DNA of 64,000 nucleotides from Salticus scenicus (GCA_963930645.1 OZ005656.1:274785095-274849094); one strand, 5' to 3'. Shown: positions 35,401-47,202, counted from the stretch's first letter. The notes: generated by a model not told the origin, from the letters alone. Numbers and translations are program-made.

Positions 35401-36457
35401 ATTAATTTATACAATAAAAATACCTTTCATGATGCTCTGTTCGCTATAGATCGCTATAGATCGCTATAGATCTTTCGGGGCGATCCGCCCCTTCTTCAAT
35501 AGCTACATGGCCTTTGTCTTTCGTCGAAACTGGTCTGTCATCGTGCTTCTCTCTCTCGGTCTTGCATTTCATAATTTGGTGCCACACTCCATCCAAATCT
35601 GCATGCGACTTGTGCCCGTTACACGCTGAAGAATCTCTCATTATCTCTATTGTCTCGCGGTAAAAGGCGTAGTCTGGGTTGTTGTAATTTGCTAGTTTTT
35701 TTGTTTCATTAAATATAATATCTATGTTATTTTCCTTATTAACTTTAGTAAGGGCTGTGGTTGCTTTATCATATTTGATGTCATTTTGATGCTCTTAAAT
35801 TCTGGTTAATATTTTTCTTTTGGTTACTCCGATGTATTTCCCTTCTTTTCATCTGTATATTTGAAAGGTATTTGATAAATTCCGGCTGTTTCAAGAGGTG
35901 GGGGGGTTATGTCTTTATCGTTTCGAATTATTTGGTATATGTTAGGATTTAGTTTTACAGGTATATTTATGTTGCGTTTTTTGGCTATATTTTTAATTTT
36001 GGTTGAAATTCCCTGATCGTATGGTATGGAATAAGTGAAATTTGGGATGGTTTTTTGGTAGTTTGGGATATTATTGAGTTTTTTAATTCTTTTCCACTAT
36101 AATTTATTCACTAAGTTTTTGCTATAGCCTGCTGTAAAAGCTGTATTTTTGATGTGGTTTATTTCTTCTTTTAAATCGGCAGTGTCATTACAGATTAAAA
36201 TTGCGCGATTTATATAAGCTTGTATTGCGTTAATTTTATAAGTATAAGGAGTTTTACTACGGTTGTTAATTATTTCTTCATTTGAAGTTGGTTTTCTGTA
36301 AACTGTGGTCTTGATATTATTTTGATAATGTTTTATTTTGACGTCAAGGTAGTTGATTTCGTTATTAATTTCGGTTTCAAATGTAAATTTTATATTATGG
36401 TCAATTTTATTGTATAAATTAATTCAAGTTTGGTCTGTTTTTAAAAATTTAAATTTT
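35401..36457 (-). mobile_element. 5'-truncated Penelope-like element (family 2) with 14-bp target duplication
   Basis: Identical 14-mers AATGTGTTATTTCA flank it (35387-35400, 36458-36471). The 3' end is at the low-coordinate side, with a tail, then three 10-bp tandem copies TCGCTATAGA (35441-35470), then a strong hairpin GGGGCG/CGCCCC on the minus strand followed by GAAA. That is the hammerhead-like motif of this family (stem I GCUA/UAGC, first box base U instead of C). Coding remnants of RT and GIY-YIG follow. Unrelated in sequence to family 1 outside these conserved elements. Confidence 0.8.
35444..36430 (-). pseudogene. PLE family 2 RT C-terminus and GIY-YIG remnant
   Basis: On the minus strand from 36430 one reads 'INNEINYLDVKI' and 'TTVYRKPTSNEEI', the PLE RT palm-to-thumb motifs (YLDV, VYRKPT), then 'YINRAILICNDTADLKEEI'. 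A TAG follows, then 'AGIYQIPFKYTDEKKG', a frameshift near 35850, 'GKYIGVTKRKILTRI', a stop, and 'EHQNDIKYDK'. The last 65 codons (35444-35641) are open. Two stops and one frameshift make it inactive. The GIY-YIG domain lacks the usual Cys pair between GIY and YIG. Confidence 0.75.
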
Positions 36458-36479
36458 AATGTGTTATTTCATTTTTGCA

Positions 36480-37710
36480 TTTCGCAATAAATGCGACCGT
36501 AGCGGAAACACTGCTTGTTGCACAGGTAGCACTTACTCTGACCATATCTGATTATAATCTCGATACAAAGTTTGTACAAACATCAAAAATATCAATCATT
36601 ATTACAAACAAAATATTTAAATCTCTGTATCATAATAATGATTTTGTTGTTTGATCTTGAAATTTCTCTAACACATATTAATGATCTTTCTTGTCTCAAC
36701 TACAAATTCAAACTTTTAACATTTTGAAAGTGTATAATGTAATTGATGTTTATTTCAACATTGCTGTTAAGAAACATTACAAAATAAGTACAAAAGTCAT
36801 TTTCAGAAAAATCATATATATATTTCTATAGAATATTGGGTTTGGTTTGTATCGAATTATATTGAAATGGTTTAATTGTTTAAAAAAAAAAAAAAGAAGG
36901 AAAAGCAAAAAAAACCAATAACATCTATGTAGTTGAATATGCAGATTTATTTATACATATTCATAAACAAACATATTGTGAAGATTTTTTCAAAGACTGA
37001 AAACACTCATTTACTAAGATGTTTCCATGCGGCATTTTTTATTTTTATTATTCAATTTTCAAAAGCTTTATTATTTTCATTTTTGCTTTTTAAAAATTAT
37101 TTTGAGTTATTGCCCTTTTCTGAAGAAGTTTAGCATCATTGAGAGTACAAAATTTCTATGAAAATAATTAATCTCTACCCCACTTACACACTCAAAAAAA
37201 AAAAAAAGTAGAAACGAAATTTTCATGCATGAGAATAAATTTTACTCTTTTATCAGTGCTAATTTATTCTCCTTATGGAAAAGATGGTCCGAATAGCCAC
37301 TTTGTATATTTAAAGTATTAAAGAAAACAAATTGAAGTTGTAACTCTTATTTATAGGGAATATGTAGAGATGTAAGGCGAGAATATTTTCCGAAGTTTTA
37401 AATTTGGAGAATAATTGAGAACATTCTTTTTTTGCTAAATTACATAAATATTTTTCATGTTTACGACTTAAATTATAAAATTCATTCATAATAAATCCAT
37501 TTGACATGCATAACTAGAACATAAAGACCTTATTTCACGATATTTGCTTTACAACTAATAATTCTGATTTGGAGAGTATTCTCTGATAAGTTCCACAAAC
37601 CAATTTTTCTAAACATTCAGGTCATATTCAAGACAAAAAAGCAATCAACAGCAAATGATGAATAATTATTCATATTAAAAGACAAATTTAAATTTTTTAA
37701 TGCTTAAAGT
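36480..37710. other. AT-rich stretch, no gene seen
   Basis: Scanned on both strands. Only short AT-driven frames and a poly-A tract (36882-36895). Confidence 0.45.
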
Positions 37711-37724
37711 TTTCTACTTGTAAC

Positions 37725-39277
37725 CAGGGTTGGCAAGTTTCTTCCAAGGCGGAAAAAACCGGCCGGAAGAAATAGGTTTCTTCCAAGTGGAAGAAATGGA
37801 AGAAACTGTTTTTCTTAAAAATTTATCCTATAAATTGCAGATTTGTAAGATACAATGGATGCATTTGTCTTATAAACAACTTTAAGTAACTTTAATTATA
37901 CCTATAAAAATTTAATTACATATTAAATTAATAATTATGAGATTTTTACCGAAGTGATCTTCGGTATCTGATAATCATGTTCCAAAATCCAGTAAAAAAA
38001 TCAATTTCAATTTAAAAAGCGTAAAGTTTTATAATTTATAATTTAGACAATTTTATTTCTTTAACTGGTAATAAATAATAGTTTGTATCACTTGCTTATA
38101 CTTTCTGATAAAACAGCTCTTAACAAACATTCAGTTAATTAAAAGAACCAGTATTCAATAATTACTGTATTACTAAATGTCATCAAAAACTTAATTTTCC
38201 TAATACAGTACAGTGAAAAAGAAATTTACATCTCATATTTCAAATAAATTCACATTTCTCACATTTTTACTTTTTTTTAATCAAATTTTTTAGCTTAATC
38301 CTTGCTTTGAAACTCAATTTGGGAGGGGGGGGGGGTAACATTCTTGTTTTTATTATCCTGCAATTCATACAGACTAGTGCTTAAAACAAATCACTATTAC
38401 ATCAATGTTTAACAAAATTAATCAGTGATGAATATTATTTCCGAACTTTCAAAAATATTTAGTTTCATATTTTTTAAATATGTTTGTTTACATTTTATAG
38501 GCACCTATTATTTGAATATGCTTAAATTATTTATCATATATGAATGTGATCGATTAGTTTTATTAATATTGAAGAAATACTTTATTCTAAAATTTATTAG
38601 AAATTGTATTTCCATTCTGATGTCTATTCGCATGAATCAATAATAACTGACTCTGTATCTGCAAAAAAAAACTGTAAACAAAGGCAATGATCTCTAATCT
38701 ACAAAATCCTATAATCTGCACAACCTCTAAATTTTTGAGAGTTAGAGGGAATTAAAAACTGTAAAACAAATGAAATGTTTTTTCGAGTAGTTCAATACTG
38801 CACTTTATTTTTCAACTTAAAATAGATAAATACAAACTATGCTTTTTTTTTTTTTAATCCTAGAGAACTTGCGGGACAGTTTATACAAAAAATTGTATCC
38901 TTTAAAAAAAAAGTGCAAATATTATGGTTAATTCCGTAATTATTATCACTTGTACTGTCTGAATGTATACTAATATGAGATAGTATATATGCAAAAAGTT
39001 CTAAAAATATCAGCATTGAAAAGTAAAAACCCATCACCTATATATATTTAGTGTTTGTTATAAAATAACTTATTTTTCTAACAATATTTTTAACATTAAT
39101 TGGATTATAGTTTAGATTTGACATTATATTTATGCTTTGAGTTTATATAGTTCATAAATTTTAATTTCGAACATCTATTTTGTCTTCTGGTTAGTTTTTT
39201 CCATTTCTTCTGGTTTTTTCCAGTTTTTTCCACTGTCCTGGAAGAAACTAGTTTCTTCCGGAAGAAACCCAACCCTG
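37725..39277. mobile_element. Non-autonomous hAT element with perfect 8-bp target duplication
   Basis: Starts CAGGGTTGGCAAGTTTCTTC and ends GAAGAAACCCAACCCTG, inverted with a 3-base indel. Identical 8-mers CTTGTAAC flank it (37717-37724, 39278-39285). Both subterminal regions are dense in TTCTTCC/GGAAGAA words, likely transposase-binding iterations. The 1,553-bp interior shows no transposase-like frame. A second, inverted and truncated copy begins at 41338. Confidence 0.85.
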
Positions 39278-39479
39278 CTTGTAACTATACTATCATTAAA
39301 ATCTCAATTTAGAAAGAATCATTTTTTTATTTTTTCATATATAAAAATTTTCAAATAATAAAAAAATAATTTAATAAATAAATAAATAAATGAAAAGCCT
39401 GTGCATTTACTTAAGAAACCAAATTCACATAATTCATATTTCTGTAATCCTTATTTTATGTACAAAACATATATATTTA

Positions 39480-39600
39480 TTAGGGATATACCGAATATTC
39501 GGCCATACTGCTGAATTTTTGGTCTGGTTAAATATAAAATTATTTGGCTACTATTCGGCTAGCTGAACGTATAAAAATTCAACTTTAAACATCTTAAATC
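39480..39600 (+). mobile_element. Possible hAT left-end fragment
   Basis: 'tagggatataccgaatattc' resembles the common hAT terminus CAGGGATGTGCCGAATATTC. No matching right end or duplication was found. Confidence 0.3.
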
Positions 39601-39731
39601 ATTTGAAAAAATTCTGACATAACTGCTATTTTAAATTATTTTTAAATTAAGATTATTCAGAATAATTAAGAAATAACTTATATTTAAATGAAAACAAATT
39701 GTTTAATATAGTTTCTAAAGTAATGTTAAAG

Positions 39732-39767
39732 CAGGGTTGGCAAGTTTCTTCCAAGGCGGAAAAAAAA
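39732..39767 (+). mobile_element. Fragment of the 37725 hAT family (left terminus)
   Basis: Repeats the first 30 or so bases of the element at 37725 ('cagggttggcaagtttcttc', 'caaggcggaaaa') and then diverges at once. Confidence 0.7.
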
Positions 39768-40222
39768 CGAGGACTCTAAGAATATGGTTAAATAAAGAAC
39801 AAGCTGCACTTTTTCTTCATATGGTACAAATGTTTTGTTTTTCAATTTATTTCATTATGAGTTAGTACAAAATTTAACTAAAAAATTAATAATATACCTT
39901 TAAATTACCTATACCGACACACACATTTATATACACATCTAGTTTATATAAACATTTTTATTCTAATTTATGTAAACTTTTTTATTTATTTATTTTATAA
40001 AATTCAGATAGTAAAATTTTCTGATAAAGTGAACATATATTTAATTGAGAGAACATTACACATTGAACAAAATATTAAGATATTTTTATATTTTTAGTGC
40101 TTGAACAAAAATTAGATATAAATTATCTTATTAAAAAATCCCATTCTCCATACGATAAAGAGAAGACTACATATATAAATATTTTGGTTTTGAAAAAAAT
40201 AAAGAAAAATTTCCCATGTGCC

Positions 40223-40325
40223 CAGGGTTGGGTTTTTATGTCAAAAAGTAGTTTTCGACATGACATGTCAAAAAAAGTGTCGAAAAAGGTCAAAAAGTGT
40301 CATAAATTGTCAAAAACCTCAGGTA
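40223..40325 (+). mobile_element. hAT-like terminus with GTCAAAAAG iterations
   Basis: Starts CAGGGTTGGGTTTTTATGTC, followed by repeated 'gtcaaaaagt', 'gtcgaaaaaggtcaaaaagt' words. Same terminal octamer as the hAT family nearby but a different subterminal sequence, so a related family. The right end was not found. Confidence 0.45.
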
Positions 40326-40391
40326 ATAACCTTATTAAAAGTATTTTATTGTAAATCAAGATTCAAAACTGAGTATATCATAATTTAAATA

Positions 40392-40490
40392 CAGTCAAAC
40401 CTCGTTAACATGAATTACTTTTAACATAAATTGTTTCCACAATCCTTGTTAAAAGGAAGATTAGTTTCGTTATATGAAAATTAGTTACCG
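40392..40490 (+). mobile_element. Pogo/Tigger-type terminus
   Basis: TA followed by CAGTCAAACCTCGTTAACAT, a classic Tigger/pogo inverted terminus, then 'catgaattac...ataaattg' words. No partner end was found. A decayed solo end. Confidence 0.5.
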
Positions 40491-41337
40491 ACAGCATGAA
40501 CTACTTAGCTCATTTTAAATTACCTAAATATTTTATTTTGTACATAGTCGTGACATAAGCAGCAATTACAACAGTGTTATATAATTTGAAATCATTACAG
40601 CTACAGGTTTTAAATTAATAATTCAAAATAAAGGATTAATTATTATTATTATTAATATCAGGATGTCTCCACAAAGGTGTGATGGTGGAAAGACTTAAAG
40701 TGACATATCGCCTATTGTCAAATGTCTAAACACCAAGCTGCTATTCTATTGAAAAATTTGTTATTAAAATCATTCATTACTTTTTAAATTCAGTTTTCAC
40801 AATCATAAAATTCACAACTGTTAAATTAGAACTTGTTTACCAAAAGTGAATTTTAAATCTGTAAAGTGTGTCACATGAACTAAATGTATTTTTTTTTTTT
40901 TCATTTTATAGCTTCAAAATTAAAAAATAAATAAAAATATTTTAGGTAATGAGTAATACAGGGATCCCAGTGGCGACTAAAAAGTAACTTTTTGCTACTA
41001 AAATCAGTTCCAGTGTGCGAAAGTAGCTTAAAAGCTATTTTAAGGGTAAACTATTTTAAGAAAAATGGGAGATATTTTTTAAACAAAAAATTGTTTTTCT
41101 CTATTTTTCTTTATCTAACTTTTGAAATTTAGTGCAATATTTCTATTAGCTAGGGTAAAACAGTGGAAGTGTAAGGGAAGGAAATTTATTTTCATGCCTT
41201 GAAATAGTTGAAAGGTTAATTTCCTTGAAATAATTAAAATTTTAATTGTTTATCTTTTGTAATTTATTATTACTTTTAATCAAAGACTACTATTCATACC
41301 CTAAGTGCTACTATTTTATACATTAAAGGCGACTAAA

Positions 41338-42075
41338 CAGGGTTGGGTTTTTTCCAGGACAGTGGAAGAAACTAGAAAAAAACTGGAAGAAATGGAAGAA
41401 ATGGAAGAAACCAACCAGAAGATAAAGCAGATGTTCAAAATTAAAGTTTATGAACTATAGCATAATGTCTGAACTCAAAGCATAATGTCAAATCTAAACT
41501 ATAATCCAATTAATATTAAAAATATTTTTAGAAAAATAAGTTATTTGATAACAAACACTAAATATATACAGGTGATGGGTATTTACTTTTTAATGCTAAT
41601 ATTTTTAGAACTTTTTGCATAGATACTATCTCATATTACTATACATTTAAACAGCACAAGTGATAATTACAGTATTAGCCATAATATTTGCACTTTCTTT
41701 TTTTAAGAATACAATCTTTTGTATAAAATCAAAGCAGGTACCCAATGAACTGTATCAATACGTACTACTTTTAAACTCTCCTGGACTCCTTTTAAACTCT
41801 AGGATTAAAAAAAAAAAAATCCATAGTTTGTATTTATCTATTTTAATGTACACAATTCATGTATGCTGGTAAATAATTTAAGCATATTCAAATAATAGGC
41901 AGATGTAAAATGTAAACAAACAAATTTTAAAAAAATATTAAACAAAATATTTTTGAAATTTCGGAAATATTATTCATCCCTGATTAGTTTTGTTAAACAT
42001 TGATGCAATAGTGATTTGTTTCAAACACTAGTCTGTATGAATTGCAGGATACTAAATACAAGAATGTTTAACAAT
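41338..42075 (-). mobile_element. Second hAT copy, inverted and truncated
   Basis: Starts CAGGGTTGGGTTTTTTCCAG and runs as the reverse complement of 39277 down to about 38340 ('gataaagcagatgttcaaaa', 'tagtctgtatgaattgcagg'), then similarity fades. No left terminus was found, so it is truncated. Confidence 0.75.
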
Positions 42076-42265
42076 GTAAGCCTTAAAAAATAGCATAACT
42101 TTTTATTTTGTTACAACATTTAAAAGAAATAAGTTGTAGATTATAGAAAAATGTTAATTTACCAACATAAATAACCACATATAAAAATAATTAAAATAAT
42201 AAATACCTGTTTCTAAGCTTTTTATTGTCTTGTTTAAACTTTGATTTCAATTACACCGTGAAACT

Positions 42266-42540
42266 GTGAAGCATGGTGAATTCCCGAGCCCCCATCTGCT
42301 GTGCCGCGCATGCGTTGGTTGGTTTCTCTCACCGGACAGAAGATTTTCTGCTTGCGTCATTGAGTTGAATCTTGCGTGTTTGAATCAGTTTCACGCCAAA
42401 CTTGACATGCAAGGAGTTACTGTATTTGTGTTTCATCTACCTTGCGGGAGTCTTGCTGCAAATTTGTCGCGTCAAATTTGTCATGACAAGATAATATCCA
42501 GAAAAAATCAAACTTGCTGCAAATGTGTATGCTATCTGGG
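42266..42540. repeat. 'TGCTATCTGGGA' element fragment
   Basis: A GC-richer block leading into 'cttgctgcaaatttgtcgcg' and 'caaacttgctgcaaatgtgt', ending TGCTATCTGGG beside (AT)n. This is the inverted counterpart of the terminus at 17073. It lacks the 54-bp minisatellite. Confidence 0.6.
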
Positions 42541-42571
<31 letters not shown>

Positions 42572-42665
42572 TATAATATGTGTGTATATCATCATACATA
42601 TTTTATGACCAAAAACGTAAATTAGTGTTAAATGAACAATGAAATTCTATATTACGCATCAATAA

Positions 42666-44503
42666 CCCGTTAGCGCCCAGTGTTCTCATGTGACGATAGC
42701 TAATAAAGTGGAATGTATATCTCTGGTGGTTTCTCGGAATGATTTCCGCTTTTTAGTGACAGTTTACAGCGTCACTCTAAATGATCCCTGAAAGTGTTAT
42801 GTGCCTACTATTAATTATTATTTCATAATTTAGATAGTCATTTTATGATTTTTCATTCGTTACATATATATTTACTTTTTGTGTAGGTTTACTAATACTT
42901 AAATCAAGTTGAATAATAATATATCTTAAAATACTTTACTTTCGAGATCTTTGTCAACATATAATAGGAAATTAATCTGTTTTCTTCAAAGTTTTTCTAA
43001 CATGAAGTTTTCTCGCTACAACACTAAAAGTCAATAAATGAGGATAGGCATTAAATTTAAAACTATCAGATGATGTGTTTAAGTTAATATATTTTGATGT
43101 CAGTTGTCTATATTAATTTAGAAATGGAATAATCAGCTAATAATATTTTAAAACTAGTTGGCATAGGTGGACTCTGCTCAGTTCCTCATCATATTTATGT
43201 TCACATTAATTTCTAGTGCGAGACATATTATAATCATGTTAAAAGAAATGAATTTGACCAAAGCTTGATATAGTGACAGAATGAAATCCCCGCCTAATAG
43301 GCTATCCACCGTTCACTTCGATATATTTATCTTATTCCAATCTATTCATTTATTTTATCAGGGTCAATTCCGTTGTTTAGTTTTCATGCTACTATTTCCA
43401 ATGCAATAATCCTCAAAATTCATATTTATATGAAAAATTTACAATTTCGCTATGCTGATAAAATCGTAAATTACGAATAATTTACGAAATTTTCCTATTA
43501 GAATATTTGTATTCAATCATGTTCAAAGGAATATCCTTAATGTAATTTTAAAGTTGTCTAATTTATTTATGATTCTCAAAATGGAAGTTTATGCTCAATT
43601 TTGCCTTATTCTGACATGTTAAATAAATTGTAAATTCCAAATAACTTACGAATTTTTTAAATTAGGAAAAAATCATTGTCTATGATTTTCATGTCAGTAT
43701 CCTAAATAATATTTCGAAAGTGGTTTGACATTTTTACGATGAAAACATCCCTCAAGATTGACGTTTATGTGAAATGTTGCTCTATTCTGCCATTTTAAGA
43801 AATTCGTAAATTTTGCAATAACTTGCGAAATTTTTATATTGGAAAATTCATAGTCATTAATATTCATGCCAGTGTCCTAAATAATATTTCGATAGTAGTT
43901 TGACATCTTTAGGATGAAAATATCTCTCGAATTTGACGTTTATGTGAAATTTCGCCCTATACTGCCATGTTAAGAAATTCGTAAATTTCCAGTAACTTGC
44001 GAAATTTTCAAAGTAGCAACCGATGTTCATTCTGGCATCAAAACTGATATTTTAAAACTGGTCTGACATTTTTACAGTAAAAAGTTTCCATTTAATGCAC
44101 GTTTAAGTGAATTTTTGTCCTAGTCCCCCATGTTAAGAAAATCGTAAATTTCTAATAACTTACGAAGTTTTTTAATTCGTATGTTGCAAATAAATGGGGT
44201 TCTTTCCAGTGTCGAAAGTAATATTTTAAAACTGATCTGACCTCTCTGCGACAATTTGTTCGTGAGATATCGTGTACACAGACTAACAAACTAACGGACT
44301 AACCCACTAACCACTAACGGACTAACGCACTAACAGACACCCTACAGACAGACACCATACAAATTTCGTCATTTTCGGATTCCTCGCACCTGAAAACGTG
44401 TAAAAAAGTAAAAAAAAACCGAGGTCGAAAATTTTTACGATTTCCTAAGTTCCCCATACCTATTTTATGATGGGGAACTAAATTTAATTCGTGCGTTAAC
44501 GGG
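42666..44503. mobile_element. TTAA-type MITE interrupted by Helentron-like copy 2
   Basis: The left end CCCGTTAGCGCCCAG (preceded by ATAA) and right end GTGCGTTAACGGG (followed by TTAA at 44504-44507) are imperfect inverted repeats. Their type matches the TTAA MITE at 9966. Removing 43136-44482 leaves about 490 bp, a normal MITE size. The left TTAA is mutated in one base. Confidence 0.55.
43136..44482 (+). mobile_element. Helentron-like non-autonomous element, copy 2
   Basis: Aligns over its full length with 8262-9595. Left subterminal repeat AGTTCCTCATCATA (43180-43193, one base off) and right TATGATGGGGAACT (44466-44479). At the right end AGTTCCCCAT and ATGGGGAACT form a 10-bp hairpin with a 12-nt loop (44448-44479). 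The 3' sequence is followed by CTAA, compatible with a Helitron CTRR end. Interior tandem units start near 43628, 43803, 43978 and 44150. Confidence 0.6.
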
Positions 44504-44873
44504 TTAAACAGAATAATCCTTGAAGATTATACATATTTACTTTTATGTGGAGAGGTGCTCGAAAGAAGATATTAATGTAAATGCAAATATGTAAAAAAGT
44601 ATTGTAAATGCAAGACAAATTAGCAGAACATCAATAAAATGTTCTGCAATGATTACAATATTTATATTAACTATAGCTTTATCTTTGATTTATACATTGT
44701 TTTTTAATTGAAATTCTCTATAATTTCATAAAATTTTAAATATTTAATATAATTCAGAAAATTTACTTGTACAGAAGTTTCCAATTATTTAAGTCAGATT
44801 TTAAACATTCTGTGATAAATCTATAAACACAGATGTAATAAATAAATTTAATGTACTACTGAAAATTTTAGTA

Positions 44874-45002
44874 CAGTCGGTAACAAAAGTATCTGAACAC
44901 TAGCAAAAGTTCCTATATAAAAAATAGAGTTAATACTGTTTTGTTAAATAAATCCTTGTCGAATCATGTTCTTAGTCAGTCTAATACCACGATTCTACAA
45001 AG

Positions 45003-45047
<45 letters not shown>

Positions 45048-45122
45048 AATAAAACAGTATTAACTCTACTTTTTTTCATATAGGAATTTTTGCTAGTGTT
45101 CGGATACATTTGTTACCGACTG
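44874..45122. mobile_element. Tc1/mariner-type MITE with long TIRs
   Basis: TA dinucleotides (44872-44873, 45123-45124) flank CAGTCGGTAACAAAAGTATC on the left and its complement on the right. The inverted arms extend for about 75 bp ('gaacactagcaaaagttcct', 'gagttaatactgttttgtta') with few mismatches. The centre has (AT)n and (ATA)n. 249 bp, non-coding. Confidence 0.8.
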
Positions 45123-45129
45123 TATCTGC

Positions 45130-46060
45130 ATAGAATTCGTAAAACTATTTAAAAATGAAATGGAAAATAGTAAAAACCCTTAAATTACTTATTTAAAGTT
45201 TTCTTTTATTCTTATTCTAATCTGAAAAGCGTCTTACGCTACGTAAAGAGAAAAATGATAGTACTTAAAGAATAATAATACAAAAAAATACGTTAATAAT
45301 TACAATTCTGTACCTCAATTAATGAAAAAAAACACCTTCTTTTAACCAAAAAGGTAAAACACATTCTGTGACTTCATGCTCTTTAACTTTACATGCAACT
45401 AATTGGTACCTGTCGAATCTTGGCGGTTTTAGAGGATAGAAATAAATGTGCAAATGAAATCCTATGACAGAACATTTGTCTAATAAGCAGTGTGACTTAA
45501 AGTATAAATTTCCTATAACAGGAAATAATAAACATGCCTCAAATTTATGCTATGTATAGGAAAATTATTTTTTCCTAGTACTGCAAAACTTTCAGCTGAA
45601 CAAAGAGAATGATTATGTTTTACTTGACAACTCAACAGAGGCTTATTAAAAATAAAAACATCTTAAATAAATATATTTTTTTTCCAAAGAATAGATTTTT
45701 TAATCATTTTATTAAGCATATGTAACAATAAATACACCCTTTGATCCACGAATAATTTTGAGATGCGCATAGAGGTGAGACAGAAATGGTGTCATTTCTC
45801 ACAGTTTTATTTGTTAGTTACGATTAATTAACTTTTTGTATGGCTAAAAATCTAAATTTGGTAAACCTAAAAGTCCAAAGTAAAGAAAACTAATGTAAAC
45901 ACACATACTGACAAAAATACGGTTTTTGTTTAAGTTATAAATCAAATGCAATATTACGCCTGCACTTGAACAAAACTAAAAGGCAGATTTAAAAAAAAAA
46001 TTGTAAAAAAATATAAATTATAGTCAAGGTCACGATGTGGGTTTATAATAATAATATAGG
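45130..46060. other. AT-rich stretch, no gene seen
   Basis: Scanned on both strands. No domain, TIR or tandem repeat supported. Confidence 0.45.
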
Positions 46061-46064
46061 TTGT

Positions 46065-46349
46065 TATTCACCATTAACTTCAACTCACGGTTGAACACGA
46101 AAATTTGAAAACCGTATAAAGGCGGGGTAAAAGTAAATTTTCCTTAAATTTTGACACATTGTTTCAGCCATCTAGCGGTATAGTTATTTTTAGATTGTTT
46201 GGGAGAAAATAACCAACCAAAGAATATATGAAATCCTCCACACTAGATGGCAGAAACAGCGTGCCAAATTTTACTTGAAAGCTGAACTCTGCCTTTAGAC
46301 GCTTTCCAAGTTTTTGCGTTGAACCGGGAGTTGAAGTTAATGGTGAATA
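46065..46349. mobile_element. MITE with 22-bp perfect inverted termini
   Basis: 46065-46086 ('tattcaccattaacttcaac' plus two bases) is the exact reverse complement of 46328-46349. Weaker inverted similarity continues for about 25 bp inward (gaacacgaaaa/tttttgcgttgaa). Non-coding. Superfamily and target duplication not determined. Confidence 0.7.
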
Positions 46350-46487
46350 CGGCCATTAGACATACCTGCTAACTGAATAATTAATAGTCCAGAAGATTTT
46401 TAAAACCCATCACTTTTCCACATCACACTATTTTTTGAGAAATTTTATTCAAATGTAATTACGATTAAATACGAAGAAAAATACTCT

Positions 46488-46976
46488 AAAATAAAATTTA
46501 AGTAAAAAATCATTTTTTAAAATTAGAAGCTTTTTATTGTGAAGCCCTAAAAAGCATAAAATAAAATTTATTCTGGCAAAGACATGCTACAAAGAAATGA
46601 AAGTTTCAACACTAAGAAAATTTTAGAGAAAAGTATAAGTACTTTCCTTTTCAAAAGATGAAAATTTTTTAATGTTCAAAATATTTTAAAAACCTTTCGA
46701 GACCAATATTCTTAGTTATTAGTTTTTATATAATCGTTCGTTTGGCCAGAAATTTCAAATGTCTCGAAAGCTTTTTAAAATATTTTGAACATTAAAAAAT
46801 TTTCATCTTTTGAAAAGGAAAGTACTTATACTTTTCTCTAAAATTTTCTTAGTGTTGAAACTTTCATTTCTTTGTAGCATGTCTTTGCCAGAATAAATTT
46901 TATTTTATGCTTTTTAGGGCTTCACAATAAAAAGCTTCTAATTTTAAAAAATGATTTTTTACTTAAATTTTATTTT
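46488..46976. repeat. Near-perfect palindrome, 216-bp arms, 57-bp spacer
   Basis: 46488-46703 and 46761-46976 are reverse complements with one mismatch noticed by eye (aaaacc vs aaaagc). The right arm leads straight into the tRNA-Ile-like array and has array unit sequence ('aaagcttctaattttaaaaa', 'acttaaattttattttgtgc'). A diverged direct copy of the arm lies at about 47272-47440. So the palindrome is an inverted duplication of an array unit, much younger than the unit-to-unit divergence. Confidence 0.85.
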
Positions 46977-47139
46977 GTGCTTTTTAGTTACAAAAAGAAA
47001 AAAGCTTCTTAAAAAAAAACTAATTAAAATTTCTTAGGATATTTTGTAGACAACGGAAGATTGTCTTTTATCAATTGACATTTTTTTTTTTTTTTTTTTT
47101 TCGATTATTTATCTGGAAAAAAAGTACTATATCGTCTTT

Positions 47140-47202
47140 CGAGGACCGAATCCAACGATCATTGCATTATCAGCATGACGTTCTAACCAAAAGTCTAACT
47201 GT
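47140..47202 (-). pseudogene. tRNA-Ile-like relic, unit 1
   Basis: 'gcattatcagcatgacgttc' is the reverse of the anticodon-arm/D-arm junction. Both promoter boxes are degenerate. The most decayed full-length unit. Confidence 0.5.

Noticed and set aside
41660..41872. 70-codon plus-strand frame
   Set aside because: It lies inside the truncated inverted hAT copy; the matching region of the other copy gives no conserved frame.
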